A stretch of DNA of 64,000 nt, taken from positions 1 to 64,000 of the forward strand of contig NZ_AUSW01000015.1 of assembly GCF_000471625.1 (NCBI RefSeq), given 5' to 3'. Source of the DNA: Psychrobacter aquaticus CMS 56 (GTDB lineage: Bacteria > Pseudomonadota > Gammaproteobacteria > Pseudomonadales > Moraxellaceae). The notes under the pieces are model-generated. The model made no database searches, had not been told where the DNA came from, and saw nothing but the letters and a program-made list of their open reading frames with translations. The position numbers and the translations under genes were made by a program. Position 1 is the stretch's first letter. Every line of letters begins with the position of its first letter. Shown here one piece after another: positions 28,884-41,022 of the stretch.

Positions 28884-29669
28884 AACGTGACCTGTAAGAC
28901 AAAAGCAAAAAAGAGAGTGGCGCTGATAACATCACGCCCTAATATAGATATTGCAGAGTTACTTCAATAGAAAACGGCTCATTGAAAGTAAGCAAATTTG
29001 CTGTTTTATAATTTTATGGTTTTATAATAAGCCATTGGATTTAGATGCGCCATTATAAAGCAAAAACTGTGGCTTTGGGTGAGGAGTTGAGTGCTGACAT
29101 AAGCGTATTGAACGAGAGCTTAAGGTCTTATAAATTGACTATAATGGCCGACGATTAAAAGTACAGATTTGGAGTTAATATAAGGTAACGTCCATATCAT
29201 AATTTATGATAAAAAAAACATCTCTTTTTTGCAGATAAAGTGACCGTTCAATACAGCTAAAAACTAGCTTTTAAAAACCGATAAGCGTATAGTACGTAAA
29301 TAATTTATGCCAGTTGTCACGTCATTATTGACCACGTGTAATGAGCTATTAAATCAATTAAGTAAACGCTTGGATATGATATTGATTTAATACGTTGATC
29401 TTACGTTGTTAGGAGATGCGTTAGGCGACCAGCCTTTTATCCGCACGCATATCGGAATATCTACAGTTGGTCACGTCTGACATCGTCGTCAATAAGCTTG
29501 ATAATTGGTTATTACCAGCACAGACCCTAAAATAGTAACGTAAATGCAGTGGCTCAATGACAGTCGCTTTGTGTTTTCGTCTGCGTTATGCCTATCGCTA
29601 GACGGCCTTAAAACAGGTCAATATTTGCGCTGGGCTTAACACTCGATTGGGTGAGGAGCACGTATTATC
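28884..29669. other. 786-base spacer upstream of the nuo operon
   Basis: No ORF of note on either strand. A TATAAT is seen at 29140-29145 but no good -35 fits it, so it is only a weak promoter candidate. A run of short inverted repeats, for example CATAATTTATG, occurs around 29195-29210. The length leaves room for a long leader or a small RNA, but I can name none. Confidence 0.5.
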
Positions 29670-30293
29670 ATGTCTGCTTTTAATTGGTCAGCAGTTGCTT
29701 TTATCTTAGCCGCCATTGGGCTAGTTGTCTTTATGCTGGTCGTGCCGCGTTTGCTTGGCGGTCGTTCTCAAGGCTCACAAAAAGAAGAAATATTTGAAGC
29801 GGGTGTTGTCGGATCTGGCAACGCCCGTATTCGTTTGTCTGCCAAATTTTATTTGGTGGCGATTTTCTTTGTGATTTTTGATTTAGAAGCCCTCTATCTT
29901 TATGCGTATGCCGTTTCAGTACGTGAAGCTGGCTGGCTTGGTTTTGCTGCTGCCGCCGTATTTATTACTATTTTAATCATTGGTTTGATATATGAGCTTA
30001 GCCTTGGTGCGATGAACTGGGCACCTGCTGACAAACGTCGCAAAAAAGCCCGTCTACATGCAGCGCCAGCTGGTTTCAATTTGGCTGATATCACCAAGTT
30101 TGATGGTGCTCACGAGCTGATGGTTGATCCAACGGGCAAGGTTCCCGCGCAGTCCTCCGGTCAAATCAACGTCTCAAACAACATTGAGACCAATCGTCGT
30201 CATCTACAAAATATCGATCATATTAATACCACGGGTAATGTTACTTCTGTGGATTTCAGTTCGTCTGCACGGAAAGATAATGCTGGGCGCTAA
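29670..30293 (+). CDS. nuoA: NADH-quinone oxidoreductase subunit A
   Basis: 207 aa. Three membrane helices are clear. The conserved loop EAGVVGSGNARIRLSAKFYLVAIFF...FDLEALYLY matches E. coli NuoA, where Asp and Glu in FDxEA lie at the quinone tunnel. The C-terminal 65 residues after the last helix are polar, Asn/Ser-rich and absent from E. coli NuoA (147 aa). First gene of the operon. Confidence 0.93.
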   Translation: MSAFNWSAVAFILAAIGLVVFMLVVPRLLGGRSQGSQKEEIFEAGVVGSGNARIRLSAKFYLVAIFFVIFDLEALYLYAYAVSVREAGWLGFAAAAVFITILIIGLIYELSLGAMNWAPADKRRKKARLHAAPAGFNLADITKFDGAHELMVDPTGKVPAQSSGQINVSNNIETNRRHLQNIDHINTTGNVTSVDFSSSARKDNAGR

Positions 30294-30467
30294 TTGATTT
30301 TGATGGCTTTTGTTTTGGCTTTTTCGAGCTTACAGAGACTGCTAAGAAATATGATGACGCAATCATATTTAAATTTATATGAATGAGCATTTATTAATAA
30401 TAGAAGTTAAGGCAATAGTGACGGCAAGATGATTGCCACGCTACACCTAATATAAAGGTTGTATGTT

Positions 30468-31136
30468 ATGAAATACACATTAACAAAAGCCAACCCTGAT
30501 GCAGATACCTATCCTGCACAGACCAGTCAAACGGTCAATGATCCTATCGAAGACGAAGTCAATAAAAACGTCTTTATGGGTCGCCTCGAAGACCTCGTTC
30601 ACTCGACAGCAAATTGGGGGCGCAAGCACTCACTATGGCCATTTAACTTTGGTACGTCTTGCTGTTATGTCGAATACGCCACCACCTTAACGGCGGTTCA
30701 CGATTTGTCACGCTTTGGGGCAGAGGTTATTCGTGCCTCGCCGCGTCAGGCGGATGTCATGATTGTCGCTGGTACGTGTTTTGTGAAAATGGCGCCCGTT
30801 ATCCAGCGTCTCTACGAGCAAATGCTTGAGCCAAAATGGGTCATCTCGATGGGGGCCTGTGCCAACTCGGGCGGTATGTATGATATTTACTCTGTCGTAC
30901 AAGGCGTGGACAAAATTATCCCTGTCGATGTGTATGTGCCAGGCTGTCCGCCACGTCCAGAAGCGTTGATTCAGGGTTTGATGTTGCTACAAGAATCTAT
31001 TACTAAAGAGCGCCGTCCACTGGGTATTCATGTCAATGAGCAGGGCATCTATCAGCCGCAAATGACGCCTGAGCGTGACCGTAAGCAGGCAGATCGTATC
31101 GCTGTCAAAAACTTGCGTAGCCCAGATAGTATTTAA
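30468..31136 (+). CDS. nuoB: NADH-quinone oxidoreductase subunit B
   Basis: 222 aa from ATG 30468, with AAAGG at nine bases. It carries the ligands of cluster N2: the paired Cys in GTSCCYVEY, then the Cys in AGTCFVKM and in [10 protein letters not shown]2 hands electrons to ubiquinone in the peripheral arm. A TTG at 30459 is in frame but weaker. The next gene is 132 bases away. Confidence 0.95.
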   Translation: MKYTLTKANPDADTYPAQTSQTVNDPIEDEVNKNVFMGRLEDLVHSTANWGRKHSLWPFNFGTSCCYVEYATTLTAVHDLSRFGAEVIRASPRQADVMIVAGTCFVKMAPVIQRLYEQMLEPKWVISMGACANSGGMYDIYSVVQGVDKIIPVDVYVPGCPPRPEALIQGLMLLQESITKERRPLGIHVNEQGIYQPQMTPERDRKQADRIAVKNLRSPDSI

Positions 31137-31190
31137 ATATTAGACAGCATTTAGATTCACAGCAATAACCTCAACATTTTATGCGCTCAT

Positions 31191-31250
31191 CATAGTTCGG
31201 TTATGATTAACATAGCTCAGTTATGGTTGACATAGTTTAGTTATGATTAA
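31191..31250 (+). repeat. 20-bp tandem repeat between nuoB and nuoCD
   Basis: Three units of 20 bases starting CATAG at 31191, 31211 and 31231, each with a TTATG(A/G)TT(A/G)A half, differing at a few positions. They end just before the nuoCD ribosome site GAAGGA. Confidence 0.8.
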
Positions 31251-31268
31251 TGAAGGAATGCATCATTC

Positions 31269-33044
31269 ATGGTCACGGTAGTCGAAAACACAGATCCTAA
31301 TATCAAGCCTGTTCCAGCAGTCATCACTGAGCTGGAGCAAAAATATGCTGGTAAATTTGTCGTGCAGCACACTGTGGATGAGATTCCAACGGTTTGGGTG
31401 GCGCGTGCTGATTTGTTAGACATTCTCTTATTCTTGCGCAAACTGCCTAAGCCTTACGTCATGCTGTTTGATTTGTCAGCGATAGATGAGCGTCTGCGTC
31501 AGCATCGCCAAGGGTTGCCTGACAGCGATTTTACAGTGTTTTATCATCTGATGTCGCTTGAGCGTAATAGTGATGTACGCATTAAAGTCGCGCTGAGTGA
31601 AGACGATCTCAATGTGCCAAGCGCCACCCAGATTTGGCCAAATGCCAACTGGTACGAGCGTGAAGTGTGGGACATGTTTGGTATTGTCTTTACAGGTCAT
31701 CCGCATTTAACGCGTATCTTACTGCCAAAATACTGGGAAGGTCATCCACTGCGTAAAGAATATCACGCACGTGCGACTGAATTTACCCCGTACTTCTTGA
31801 ACACAGCTAAGCAACAATACGAGCAAGAGAACCTACGTTTTGTCCCAGAAGAGTGGGGCATGAAACGCTCAGGTCGTGATGAAGACTTTATGTTCTTGAA
31901 CATTGGTCCTAACCATCCCTCTGCTCACGGTGCATTCCGTTTGGTGTTACAGCTTGATGGCGAAGAAGTCGTGGATTGTATCCCTGATATCGGCTATCAC
32001 CACCGCGGTGCAGAAAAAATGGCTGAGCGTCAAACATGGCACTCATTTATTCCTTATACCGACCGTATTGATTATCTTGGCGGTGTGATGAATGAGCTGC
32101 CGTACATCATGTCGGTCGAAAAGCTAGCAGGCATTACCATTCCGCCTCGTGCTGAAACCATCCGCGTGATGATGAGCGAGTTTTTCCGTATTACCAATAA
32201 CCTGCTGTTTGTCGGTACCTTTATTCAGGATGCGGGCGGTATGACCCCTGTGTTTTATATGTTTACTGATCGCCAAAAAGCCTATGACGTGATTGAGGCG
32301 GTGACAGGTTACCGTATGCATCCAGCATGGTTCCGTATCGGCGGTACGGCTGCTGATCTACCACGTGGATGGCAGCGTTTGGTTCGCGAGTTTTTAGACT
32401 GGATGCCAAAACGCTTGGACGAATATGTCAAAGCGGCGCTACAAAACAGTGTGCTCAAAGGTCGTACCCAAGGTGTGGCGCAGTACAATGCCAAGCAAGC
32501 ATTGGCTTGGGGCGTGACGGGTGCAGGTTTACGTGCCACAGGCGTGGATTTTGATCTACGTAAAGCACGTCCATACATGGGCTATGAGAATTACGATTTT
32601 GAAGTGCCAGTTGGTTATAACGGTGATGCTTATGATCGTTGTATGGTGAAAGTCGAAGAGATGCGTCAGTCTTTACGTATCATTCGTCAGTGCATGGATA
32701 ACATGCCACAAGGCCCTTACAAAGCGGATCATCCATTAGCCGTACCACCGCCGAAAGACCGTACGTTGAACGATATCGAGACGCTTATTAACCACTTTAT
32801 CTCCGTGTCGTGGGGTCCTGTGATGCCAGCGGGTGAATGCACGACGATTGTAGAAGCGACCAAAGGTCTGAATAGTTATTACATTACCTCAGATAAAGCC
32901 ACGATGAGCTATCGCACCCGTATTCGTACACCGACATTTGCGCATTTGCAGCAGATGCCATCCGTCATCAATGGCTCACTGGTTTCTGATGCCATTATGT
33001 ATCTGGCGTCGATTGATATTGTGATGGCGGATTGTGACCGTTAG
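31269..33044 (+). CDS. nuoC: Fused NADH-quinone oxidoreductase subunit C/D
   Basis: 591 aa. Residues to about 180 are the NuoC 30-kDa part ([23 protein letters not shown]), and the rest is the NuoD 49-kDa part beginning with [17 protein letters not shown]. The fusion is as in E. coli. The D part builds one wall of the quinone-binding pocket with NuoB. The C-terminus [11 protein letters not shown] is the normal end. Translation follows a long non-coding stretch with the tandem repeat. Confidence 0.96.
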   Translation: MVTVVENTDPNIKPVPAVITELEQKYAGKFVVQHTVDEIPTVWVARADLLDILLFLRKLPKPYVMLFDLSAIDERLRQHRQGLPDSDFTVFYHLMSLERNSDVRIKVALSEDDLNVPSATQIWPNANWYEREVWDMFGIVFTGHPHLTRILLPKYWEGHPLRKEYHARATEFTPYFLNTAKQQYEQENLRFVPEEWGMKRSGRDEDFMFLNIGPNHPSAHGAFRLVLQLDGEEVVDCIPDIGYHHRGAEKMAERQTWHSFIPYTDRIDYLGGVMNELPYIMSVEKLAGITIPPRAETIRVMMSEFFRITNNLLFVGTFIQDAGGMTPVFYMFTDRQKAYDVIEAVTGYRMHPAWFRIGGTAADLPRGWQRLVREFLDWMPKRLDEYVKAALQNSVLKGRTQGVAQYNAKQALAWGVTGAGLRATGVDFDLRKARPYMGYENYDFEVPVGYNGDAYDRCMVKVEEMRQSLRIIRQCMDNMPQGPYKADHPLAVPPPKDRTLNDIETLINHFISVSWGPVMPAGECTTIVEATKGLNSYYITSDKATMSYRTRIRTPTFAHLQQMPSVINGSLVSDAIMYLASIDIVMADCDR

Positions 33045-33187
33045 AGTTTTTTAAAAAGAGACGTTAATCAATATATTACTGCTAAATCGCACACCAAAAT
33101 GCTTTCATATTTCAATGTGACGACAGTCGTCGCACGACTGACGTCATAATGTAATAGAGCGTGATGAGTGAGGAAAGATAGAAGATT

Positions 33188-33697
33188 ATGAAAATTGTTT
33201 CCGACAAAATGCCAAAAGTAGATGTGGCAAGTATCCTCACCACTGAGGAAATCGCCGCGATTCATGAATTTATGCATCATTACCCACAGGCGCGTGCCGC
33301 CTCGCTCGATGCGCTAAAAATTGTGCAAAAACGCAACGGCTGGGTCGATGATGCACAAGTCAATGCCATTGCCAATATCCTCGATATTCCGATGTCAGAC
33401 ATGGATGGCGTCGCCACCTTCTTCAACCGTATTTACCGTCAGCCTGTCGGTCGTCACGTGATTCTCATCTGTGATTCTGTGGCGTGTTATTTGACAGGTT
33501 ATGAGGCGCTATCGGCTGAAATCAGATCGCAATTAGGCATTGAGTATGGACAAACGACGACAGATGGTCGTTTTACGCTATTGCCGATTTGTTGCTTGGG
33601 CAACTGTGACAAAGGTCCTGCGGTGCTGATTGACGAAGACACTTATGGTCCTGTTCAGCCCTCCGAAGTCGCGCAATTATTGGAGCTATACTCATGA
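33188..33697 (+). CDS. nuoE: NADH-quinone oxidoreductase subunit E
   Basis: 169 aa. It binds the [2Fe-2S] cluster N1a with Cys in [10 protein letters not shown] and in [11 protein letters not shown]. The helical N-terminal part has the [13 protein letters not shown] segment. Part of the NADH-oxidising module. The stop overlaps the nuoF start by four bases (ATGA). Confidence 0.95.
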   Translation: MKIVSDKMPKVDVASILTTEEIAAIHEFMHHYPQARAASLDALKIVQKRNGWVDDAQVNAIANILDIPMSDMDGVATFFNRIYRQPVGRHVILICDSVACYLTGYEALSAEIRSQLGIEYGQTTTDGRFTLLPICCLGNCDKGPAVLIDEDTYGPVQPSEVAQLLELYS

Positions 33698-35118
33698 GTT
33701 TAACGATTTCAGAGCAGATTGCTCGTCGCAGTCAAGGTCAAGCGCCAAGCCAGCTGAGTGCACAGCGTGTTCCAATTTATGGTGATAAAGCCACAGCCAC
33801 GAGCGAAACCAAGCCTTTGACGTGGCGTTTGGCACATCACGATGCTGTGCTTGATTTGGCAACTTATGAGTCTTTAAAAGGGTTTACGGGTTTACGACAA
33901 GCATTGGATAAATCACCTAAAGAAGTTGGTGACATGATTAAAGCTGCCAATGTTAGAGGTCGCGGCGGTGCAGGTTTTAATGCTGGTTTGAAGTGGACAT
34001 TTATGTCACCGCCGGATGGTTTACCTCGTTATCTCATTTGTAATGCTGATGAAATGGAGCCGGGTACGTTTAAAGACCGTCTGTTGATGGAACGTCTGCC
34101 GTTTCAATTGATTGAAGGTATGCTCATTACTGCTCATGCGATTGGTGCAACTGACGGGTATATCTTTATTCGCGGTGAGTATATCTTGGCCGCTGAGCGC
34201 TTGGTCACTGCCATTGAAGAGTGTTTGGCTAATAATCTCATGGGCGACAATATTTTAGGCTCAAATTTTAGCTTTAATTTGCATGTCCATACTGGTGCAG
34301 GGCGCTATATCTGCGGTGAAGAGACAGCCCTAATTAACTGCCTAGAAGGTCGCCGCGCTAATCCGCGTACCAAGCCGCCATTTCCACAGATTTCTGGTGC
34401 TTGGGGCAGACCAACGGTTGTCAACAACGTTGAGACCTTGTGCAACATGCCAGCCATCCTAAATCATGGTGTGGAGTGGTATCAGTCATTGTCTAATATC
34501 AAAGGCAAAAGCAAAACACCCGGCACCAAGCTGTTTGGTTGCTCAGGTTTGGTCAATGACCCCGGTCTATGGGAGCTGCCATTTGGCTATACCGCGCGCG
34601 AGATTATTGAGGATTTAGCGGGCGGCATGAAAGATGGCAAAAAGTTAAAAGCATGGCTACCGGGCGGCGCATCAACCGACTTTTTGACCGCCGACCATTT
34701 AGACGTGGTCGTGGATTTTGATACCATCCAAGAAGCAGGTAGCCGTATGGGTACAGGGCTAATCATGGTGGTCGATGAGGCACAAGACATGGTGCCACTG
34801 TTACGCAATCTTGAGATTTTCTTTCAGCGCGAATCTTGTGGTTGGTGTACGCCGTGCCGTGATGGTCTGCCGTGGGGTGTTAAATTACTCACCGCGATTA
34901 ACGATGGTGAAGGGCAAATCGGCGATGTGGAAAAATTAGAGGGTCTCACGCGTGACTTATGGATTGGTAAAACATTCTGTGCTCATGCTCCGGGTGCGAT
35001 GGAACCACTAATGAGTGCGATTAAATATTTCCGTCCTGAGTTTGATCAAAAAATCGTGCAGGCGGTTGGGGTAGATATCATTGATGCTGCAGCCAATCAA
35101 CAGCCAGTAGTGAAATAA
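33694..35118 (+). CDS. nuoF: NADH-quinone oxidoreductase subunit F
   Basis: 474 aa. NADH/FMN site with [14 protein letters not shown], and cluster N3 ligands in [12 protein letters not shown] and in FCAHAPG. It takes hydride from NADH to FMN and passes electrons to N3. It overlaps nuoE by four bases and precedes nuoG by ten, so coupling is likely. About 30 residues longer at the N-terminus than E. coli NuoF. Confidence 0.96.
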   Translation: MSLTISEQIARRSQGQAPSQLSAQRVPIYGDKATATSETKPLTWRLAHHDAVLDLATYESLKGFTGLRQALDKSPKEVGDMIKAANVRGRGGAGFNAGLKWTFMSPPDGLPRYLICNADEMEPGTFKDRLLMERLPFQLIEGMLITAHAIGATDGYIFIRGEYILAAERLVTAIEECLANNLMGDNILGSNFSFNLHVHTGAGRYICGEETALINCLEGRRANPRTKPPFPQISGAWGRPTVVNNVETLCNMPAILNHGVEWYQSLSNIKGKSKTPGTKLFGCSGLVNDPGLWELPFGYTAREIIEDLAGGMKDGKKLKAWLPGGASTDFLTADHLDVVVDFDTIQEAGSRMGTGLIMVVDEAQDMVPLLRNLEIFFQRESCGWCTPCRDGLPWGVKLLTAINDGEGQIGDVEKLEGLTRDLWIGKTFCAHAPGAMEPLMSAIKYFRPEFDQKIVQAVGVDIIDAAANQQPVVK

Positions 35119-35128
35119 GGAGAGCGGC

Positions 35129-38100
35129 ATGGCAGTCATACATATTGATGGAACCACTGTCGAAGTAGATAGCACAGATAACTTGTTACAAGCCTGCTTA
35201 TCACTTGGCATTGATGTGCCCTATTTTTGCTATCACCCAGCCCTCGGCTCAGTCGGCTCGTGTCGCCAGTGCGCGGTCAAGCAATACCAAAACGCCGATG
35301 ACATGAAAGCAGGTCGCGGTCGTCTAGTGATGTCATGTATGGTCGCCCCTGGCGATGACATGTATATCTCTGTCACTGACGATGAAGCCAAAGCCTTCCG
35401 CAAGTCGATGGTTGAGCTACTCATGACCAACCATCCGCATGACTGCCCAACTTGTGAAGAGGGCGGTCACTGTCATTTGCAAGACATGACTTACATGTCA
35501 GGTCATAGCCGTCGTCGTTATCGCTTTACCAAACGTACCCATCACAACCAAGAGCTTGGGCCATTTATTGCCCATGAGATGAACCGTTGTATCGCGTGCT
35601 ATCGCTGTGTGCGTTTTTATAAAGACTATGCAGGCGGCGAAGATTTGGGCGTGTATGGCTCAAACAATCGTGTTTATTTTGGCCGTGATAAAGATGGTCA
35701 GTTCGAAAGTGAGTTCTCAGGTAACTTGACCGAAGTTTGCCCAACGGGTGTCTTTACGGATAAGACGCATTCTGAGCGCTACAACCGCAAATGGGACATG
35801 CAGTATGCGCCAAGCATCTGTCATGGCTGCTCGGCTGGCTGTAACATCTCACCGGGTGAGCGTTATGGTGAATTGCGCCGTATCGAAAACCGCTATAACG
35901 GTGAAGTAAACCGCTACTTCTTATGTGATCGCGGTCGCTTTGGTTATGGCTATGTCAATCGTGACGATCGTCCAACCCAAGCACTGGAACGTATCAATGA
36001 TAAGCATGTCAAAATTAACATCGACTATGCTCTAGATGAAACCATCAAACGTATCAAAGGCAAAAAAGTTATCGGTATTGGCTCACCACGTGCAAGCCTT
36101 GAGACCAACTTCGCATTAAAAAATCTAGTCGGCTACGATAAGTTTTCAACGGGTCTGAATTATCAGCAGCAAGCACTGGTCAATAAATGTATCGAAGTGC
36201 TCAGTACTGAGGGCATTTATAACCCTAGCATGACTGATATCGAAAGTTATGATGCTGTGTTGGTTTTGGGTGAAGACATTACTCAAACCTCATCGCGCGT
36301 TGCGTTGTCAGTACGCCAAGCAGCAAAAAACGAAGGTCTGAAAATGGCAGCCGCGTTACAGACGCAACCTTGGCTTGCTGAACCAGTCAAACGTATTGCT
36401 CAAGATGCGTTAAGTCCAGTATATGTCATTGATGTGACCCAAACGAAGCTAGAAGACATCAGTAAGGTCAGCGTGGTCGCGACGCCTGAAGATATTACCA
36501 AACTTGGTTTTAAAGTGGCTTCTGAGATTGCCAATTTTGCGGATGACTTATCAGAAATCACTCATCCAAAAGCCACTGCGCAACAAAATGCAGATGACAA
36601 TATTAATGCTAATGCTGATACTGACGGCATGCAAGCGCTGGCTCAGCAAATCGCTTATGACTTGCTGCAAGCGGATAAACCGTTGGTAATATCAGGTACA
36701 GGTTTATCGTCTATCGCATTAATAGAGGCAGCTGCACAAATTACCCAAGCATTAACACAAAAGCGGGCTGTTATTAAGGCGACAGAGCAACATCAAATTG
36801 ACATTCATAATGAAAAGGTTCGTGCGGCAGAACAACAAGCACAAACTCATCAGCCTGATGAAGATCAAGAGTTGTCGGCCAAACCAGAGAAATCAGACAC
36901 AGGTACGGATAAAGACGCGCAAGATGATGTTGAGCGCGAGCCTGCTAATAAGCTTGAATTAAAAGAAGTAAACGACAGCTATCATGCGCAAGCGGGTATT
37001 TATTTAACGGTTCCTGACGCCAATAGTATCGGGGTTTGTATGCTTGGTGGTCAATCCGTTGAAGAGCTACTGGCCACTGACTTTGATGTCGTCATCGTTG
37101 CAGAAAACCAGCTGACAGATGCGATTGATGCCAATAAATTAAAGCAGCTATTGACCGATAAAACGATCATTGCACTAGACCATCAATTGCTTGATTGGCA
37201 TAAAGACGTCGACATCGTATTGCCAGCCGCAAGCTTTGCAGAAGCTGATGGTACCCTGATATCGGCGGAAGGTCGGGCGCAGCGTTTCTTCCAAGTTTAT
37301 GACAATAACTACTATCATCCTATGAGCAGCATCAAAGAAGGCTGGCGCTGGTTGCATGCGGTGCATAGTAGCATTGAAGGTCGTGATGTCGATTGGACAC
37401 AGTTAGATGATGTGATTAATGCTTTAATAGTGACGCATCCTAAGCTTGCCGGTATCAAAGGCGCTGCACCTGACGCTGATTACCGTATTACGGGTCTTAA
37501 AATTGCGCGTCAACCGCGTCGCTATTCAGGCCGTACCGCCATGCGTGCACCGATTTCAGTCCATGAACCAATGCAGCCAAAAGACTTAGATACAGGTTTA
37601 ACTTTCTCAATGGAAGGCTATAGCGGCAAAGAAACGCCAAGCTCGATGATTCCTTTTGCTAATGCGGCAGGTTGGAACTCACCACAAGCATGGAACAAAT
37701 ATCAAGACAAAGTCGGCGGTCATCTGAAAAATGGTGATCCGGGTGTGCGTTTGTTTGATGGGTTAGAGCGTTTGGCCACTCGTCAGTATGTCGCACCAGA
37801 AGCAACGGCTTCGAGCACGACTGACATGCAGAAAGGACAAGCCAAACTGGTGCCAATCTATAATATCTATGCCAGCTCGATGATGGCCTCGCGTAGTCCA
37901 ATTGTTGCTGAGCAATTACCAATTGCGGCATGGCGTATTGGTATTGATGATGCTAAAAACTGGAATGTCGCTGCGGGTGATTACTTGGCGATTGAAATCG
38001 ATAAGCAACAAATCATCTTGCCAATACAGATTGTTGGCTATTTAGCAGAAGGCTGTATAGGTTATCCAGTTGGGCAGGTGAGTATCATTCACCCATCAAT

Positions 38101-38221
38101 GCCAGCGTCGGCACGTAAAGTGGATGCGCCACTTATGATGATGGGTAGTATGGCTGACGATATGATGAATAATAATGCCGCGCAAATGAACACAGCGCCG
38201 ACCACCACACAGGAGGTGTAA
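35129..38221 (+). CDS. nuoG: NADH-quinone oxidoreductase subunit G
   Basis: 1030 aa, versus about 900 in E. coli. N1b ligands Cys34, Cys45, Cys48 and Cys70 are seen, then the His102/Cys106/Cys109/Cys115 set of N5, the N4 set in [12 protein letters not shown] and EVCPTG, and the extra cluster N7 motif CHGCSAGC near 231-238 with its later Cys. A molybdopterin-oxidoreductase-like domain follows. A charged insertion of about 70 residues (roughly 549-620, rich in Glu, Gln and Asp) explains much of the extra length. Peripheral arm, electron wire. Confidence 0.95.
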   Translation: MAVIHIDGTTVEVDSTDNLLQACLSLGIDVPYFCYHPALGSVGSCRQCAVKQYQNADDMKAGRGRLVMSCMVAPGDDMYISVTDDEAKAFRKSMVELLMTNHPHDCPTCEEGGHCHLQDMTYMSGHSRRRYRFTKRTHHNQELGPFIAHEMNRCIACYRCVRFYKDYAGGEDLGVYGSNNRVYFGRDKDGQFESEFSGNLTEVCPTGVFTDKTHSERYNRKWDMQYAPSICHGCSAGCNISPGERYGELRRIENRYNGEVNRYFLCDRGRFGYGYVNRDDRPTQALERINDKHVKINIDYALDETIKRIKGKKVIGIGSPRASLETNFALKNLVGYDKFSTGLNYQQQALVNKCIEVLSTEGIYNPSMTDIESYDAVLVLGEDITQTSSRVALSVRQAAKNEGLKMAAALQTQPWLAEPVKRIAQDALSPVYVIDVTQTKLEDISKVSVVATPEDITKLGFKVASEIANFADDLSEITHPKATAQQNADDNINANADTDGMQALAQQIAYDLLQADKPLVISGTGLSSIALIEAAAQITQALTQKRAVIKATEQHQIDIHNEKVRAAEQQAQTHQPDEDQELSAKPEKSDTGTDKDAQDDVEREPANKLELKEVNDSYHAQAGIYLTVPDANSIGVCMLGGQSVEELLATDFDVVIVAENQLTDAIDANKLKQLLTDKTIIALDHQLLDWHKDVDIVLPAASFAEADGTLISAEGRAQRFFQVYDNNYYHPMSSIKEGWRWLHAVHSSIEGRDVDWTQLDDVINALIVTHPKLAGIKGAAPDADYRITGLKIARQPRRYSGRTAMRAPISVHEPMQPKDLDTGLTFSMEGYSGKETPSSMIPFANAAGWNSPQAWNKYQDKVGGHLKNGDPGVRLFDGLERLATRQYVAPEATASSTTDMQKGQAKLVPIYNIYASSMMASRSPIVAEQLPIAAWRIGIDDAKNWNVAAGDYLAIEIDKQQIILPIQIVGYLAEGCIGYPVGQVSIIHPSMPASARKVDAPLMMMGSMADDMMNNNAAQMNTAPTTTQEV

Positions 38222-38222
38222 T

Positions 38223-39266
38223 ATGCAAGTTACCCGTATTATCCCTGATGTGCCAAGCTTTTTGGCCGGTAGCATGAGCTTTGATGCTTGGTCCATTCTG
38301 TTTTTGGTGAGCCAATCATTGGTTATCTTTTTAGTCGTGGTACTGGTTGCTGCGATGATGATCATCTATGAGCGCCGCATGCTAGCATTATGGCAAGACC
38401 GTTACGGTCCAAACCGTGTAGGGCCGTTTGGTTCATTGCAGCTGGTTGCTGACATGCTGAAAATCTTCTTTAAAGAAGATTGGACACCGAATTTTACCGA
38501 TAAATTTATGTTTACCTTGGCGCCTGCGGTTGCCATGTTTACTGCCTTAGCCTCATTTGCCATTATTCCTATTTCACCAACACTTGGTGTGGCTGATTGG
38601 GACATTGGTATTCTGTTCTTCTTTGCGATGGCAGGTATTGCTGTCTATGCCGTGATGTTTGGCGGTTGGGCATCTGCCAATAAGTTTTCGTTATTGGGTG
38701 GCTTACGTTCAGCGGCACAAACGATCAGTTATGAAGTCTTTTTGGGCTTGTCATTGATGGGTGTGGTCGCCTTAACAGGCTCATTTAACTTGCGAGCCAT
38801 CGTTGAGTCGCAAGTGGATGGCTGGTATATCATTCCACAGTTTTTTGGGTTTTTAACCTTCGTGGTAGCTGGTGTGGCGGTGACGCACAGACATCCATTT
38901 GACCAACCAGAAGCAGAGCAAGAGCTGGCGGAAGGGTATCACGTTGAATATTCTGGCATGAAATTCGGTATGTTCTTCATTGGTGAATATGTCAACGTCG
39001 TCTTGATTTCTGCATTAATGACGTGTCTGTTCTTTGGAGGCTGGCTTGCACCTTTTGATCTAGATATTCCATTTATTCCACCAGCTTTTTGGTTCATGAT
39101 TAAGACGCTGTTCTTCATGACCATGTTTGTTTTGGCTCGAGGCTCACTCATGCGTCCGCGCTATGATCAGGTGATGAATTTTGGCTGGAAAGTTTGCCTG
39201 CCAGTAACGCTGATTAATTTATTGGTTACTGCTGCGGTCATTTTGATCTTTTCTCCAACGTTGTAG
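38223..39266 (+). CDS. nuoH: NADH-quinone oxidoreductase subunit H
   Basis: 347 aa with about eight helices. The loop [21 protein letters not shown] and the quinone-side [20 protein letters not shown] are diagnostic. NuoH couples the quinone chamber to the proton-pumping antiporter subunits. It begins one base after the nuoG stop. Confidence 0.96.
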   Translation: MQVTRIIPDVPSFLAGSMSFDAWSILFLVSQSLVIFLVVVLVAAMMIIYERRMLALWQDRYGPNRVGPFGSLQLVADMLKIFFKEDWTPNFTDKFMFTLAPAVAMFTALASFAIIPISPTLGVADWDIGILFFFAMAGIAVYAVMFGGWASANKFSLLGGLRSAAQTISYEVFLGLSLMGVVALTGSFNLRAIVESQVDGWYIIPQFFGFLTFVVAGVAVTHRHPFDQPEAEQELAEGYHVEYSGMKFGMFFIGEYVNVVLISALMTCLFFGGWLAPFDLDIPFIPPAFWFMIKTLFFMTMFVLARGSLMRPRYDQVMNFGWKVCLPVTLINLLVTAAVILIFSPTL

Positions 39267-39334
39267 TCATCACTAGTAGCCATTACTAGTCATCATTGAT
39301 GAACTAGGGTAAAGCTGATAAGGATAATAATCCC

Positions 39335-39883
39335 ATGTTTACTACCATAAAAAAGACCGTCATTGGTATATTTACCATTGTCCGCAGCATGTGGATGGTC
39401 AATAGTCATGCGCTCAGACCGCGTGACACCATTCTTTATCCTGAAGAGCCGGTTCCTGTACCGCCGCGTTTTCGTGGACGTATTGTCCTCACGCGTGACC
39501 CTGATGGGGACGAGCGCTGTGTCGCTTGTAATTTGTGTGCGGTGGCCTGTCCGGTCGGCTGTATCTCCTTGCAAAAAGCGGAGCGTGACGATGGCCGCTG
39601 GTATCCAGAATTTTTTCGGATCAATTTTTCGCGCTGTATCTTTTGTGGATTGTGCGAAGAAGCTTGCCCAACGACCGCCATTCAGATGACACCAGACTTT
39701 GAGCTGGGTGAATATAAGCGCCAAGATTTGGTCTATGAAAAAGAGCACTTGCTCATTTCAGGACCAGGCAAATATCCTGATTATAATTATTACCGTGTGA
39801 CGGGTATGGCGGTAGCGGACAAACCAAAAGGGGCCGCTCAAAATGAAGCGGCGCCTATTGATCTACGGAGCTTGCTGCCATGA
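39335..39883 (+). CDS. nuoI: NADH-quinone oxidoreductase subunit I
   Basis: 182 aa with two [4Fe-4S] motifs: [15 protein letters not shown] and [15 protein letters not shown]. These are N6a and N6b, carrying electrons from NuoG towards NuoB. An amphipathic N-terminal helix ties it to the membrane arm. A 68-base gap separates it from nuoH. It overlaps nuoJ by four bases. Confidence 0.97.
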   Translation: MFTTIKKTVIGIFTIVRSMWMVNSHALRPRDTILYPEEPVPVPPRFRGRIVLTRDPDGDERCVACNLCAVACPVGCISLQKAERDDGRWYPEFFRINFSRCIFCGLCEEACPTTAIQMTPDFELGEYKRQDLVYEKEHLLISGPGKYPDYNYYRVTGMAVADKPKGAAQNEAAPIDLRSLLP

Positions 39884-40611
39884 TGAATATCTTGAACCAT
39901 CCTGAATTGGCAGGGTTTTATTCACTCGCTGCCGTGGCAATATTTGCCAGTTTACGCGTGGTGACGCAAGCCAATCCAGTTCACGCGATTTTATCGATGA
40001 TTGTGTCATTACTGGCGATCGCTGGTATATTTTTTGTGTTGGGCGCGCCATTTGCAGGAGCGCTCGAAATTGTTGTTTACGCGGGCGCTATTATGGTGCT
40101 GTTTGTCTTTGTCATTATGATGCTGAACTTAGGCATGAGCAATGATGAGCGCGAAGAGCGTTGGCTCGATGCCGGTACGTGGGCAATACCGACTGGATTG
40201 ACACTTATTATTGCCGTAGTGCTGTATGCAATGATTGGGCTCAATCACGACGAAGCAGCTATGATTGGCGGCACAACAGTTTCAGCCAAAACCGTCGGTA
40301 CGGTATTGTTTACCAAGTACGTTATGCTCATACAAGTGGCGGCTTTACTACTACTGGCGGCTTTGGTTGCGGCTTATCATTTGGGTAAAGAAGCGATCGA
40401 TGATGAGATTGTCGGTAATGACAGTCAAAACTTTCAGCCAAGCGTGGGTAGTATCAGAGAATATGAAAATGAGAGTACTCATACAGAATACGATGCTGTA
40501 AAAATGGCTGAACCTTACGAATATAAAGATGTTGACCCACATGACTATGTAGGTATGAAGGTAGGTAGTCAAGTAGGTGTGAACAAAGTCACGCCCAAGG
40601 AGTTAGACTGA
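39880..40611 (+). CDS. nuoJ: NADH-quinone oxidoreductase subunit J
   Basis: 243 aa. Five helices as in NuoJ ([19 protein letters not shown] is the conserved third helix region). After the last helix come about 65 polar residues rich in Glu and Tyr, absent from E. coli NuoJ (184 aa). Its TGA shares a base with the nuoK ATG. Confidence 0.94.
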   Translation: MMNILNHPELAGFYSLAAVAIFASLRVVTQANPVHAILSMIVSLLAIAGIFFVLGAPFAGALEIVVYAGAIMVLFVFVIMMLNLGMSNDEREERWLDAGTWAIPTGLTLIIAVVLYAMIGLNHDEAAMIGGTTVSAKTVGTVLFTKYVMLIQVAALLLLAALVAAYHLGKEAIDDEIVGNDSQNFQPSVGSIREYENESTHTEYDAVKMAEPYEYKDVDPHDYVGMKVGSQVGVNKVTPKELD

Positions 40612-41018
40612 TGGTACTAGCAGCGAGCGTGGCACAAGATGTGTCAAATGTGCCGTTTGCCCATGAGGTAGCAGGCTTAGTACAGCCTGTTGCTGAGGCG
40701 CAAAATGTATTGGGTATGATACCGATGAGTCATGGACTAATTTTGGCAGGTATTTTATTTGCTATTGGTCTATGCGGCGTCATGGTACGACGTAACTTCT
40801 TATTTATGCTAATGAGCCTTGAGATCATGATGAACGCGGCAGCATTGGCATTTGTTGTGGCAGGTAGCCGCTGGGTTGATCCTGATGGACAGATTATGTT
40901 TATCTTTATTTTGACGTTAGCAGCAGCAGAGGCGGCCATTGGTTTGGCAATATTATTGCGGTTTTATCATAAGCGTGGGCATCTCGATGTCGATAGCGCC
41001 AATGAGATGAAAGGATGA
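40611..41018 (+). CDS. nuoK: NADH-quinone oxidoreductase subunit K
   Basis: 135 aa from the ATG that overlaps the nuoJ stop, supported by AAGGAG at eight bases. The three-helix MrpC-like core with Glu in MSLEIMMNA starts at the second candidate, ATG 40716 ([11 protein letters not shown]), which is the usual family start but has no ribosome site. So the protein probably has a 35-residue N-terminal extension. Membrane arm subunit. Confidence 0.93.
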   Translation: MVLAASVAQDVSNVPFAHEVAGLVQPVAEAQNVLGMIPMSHGLILAGILFAIGLCGVMVRRNFLFMLMSLEIMMNAAALAFVVAGSRWVDPDGQIMFIFILTLAAAEAAIGLAILLRFYHKRGHLDVDSANEMKG

Positions 41019-41022
41019 TGTC

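Noticed and set aside
28884-29669. Riboswitch before nuoA
   Set aside because: No known aptamer pattern could be recognised by eye.
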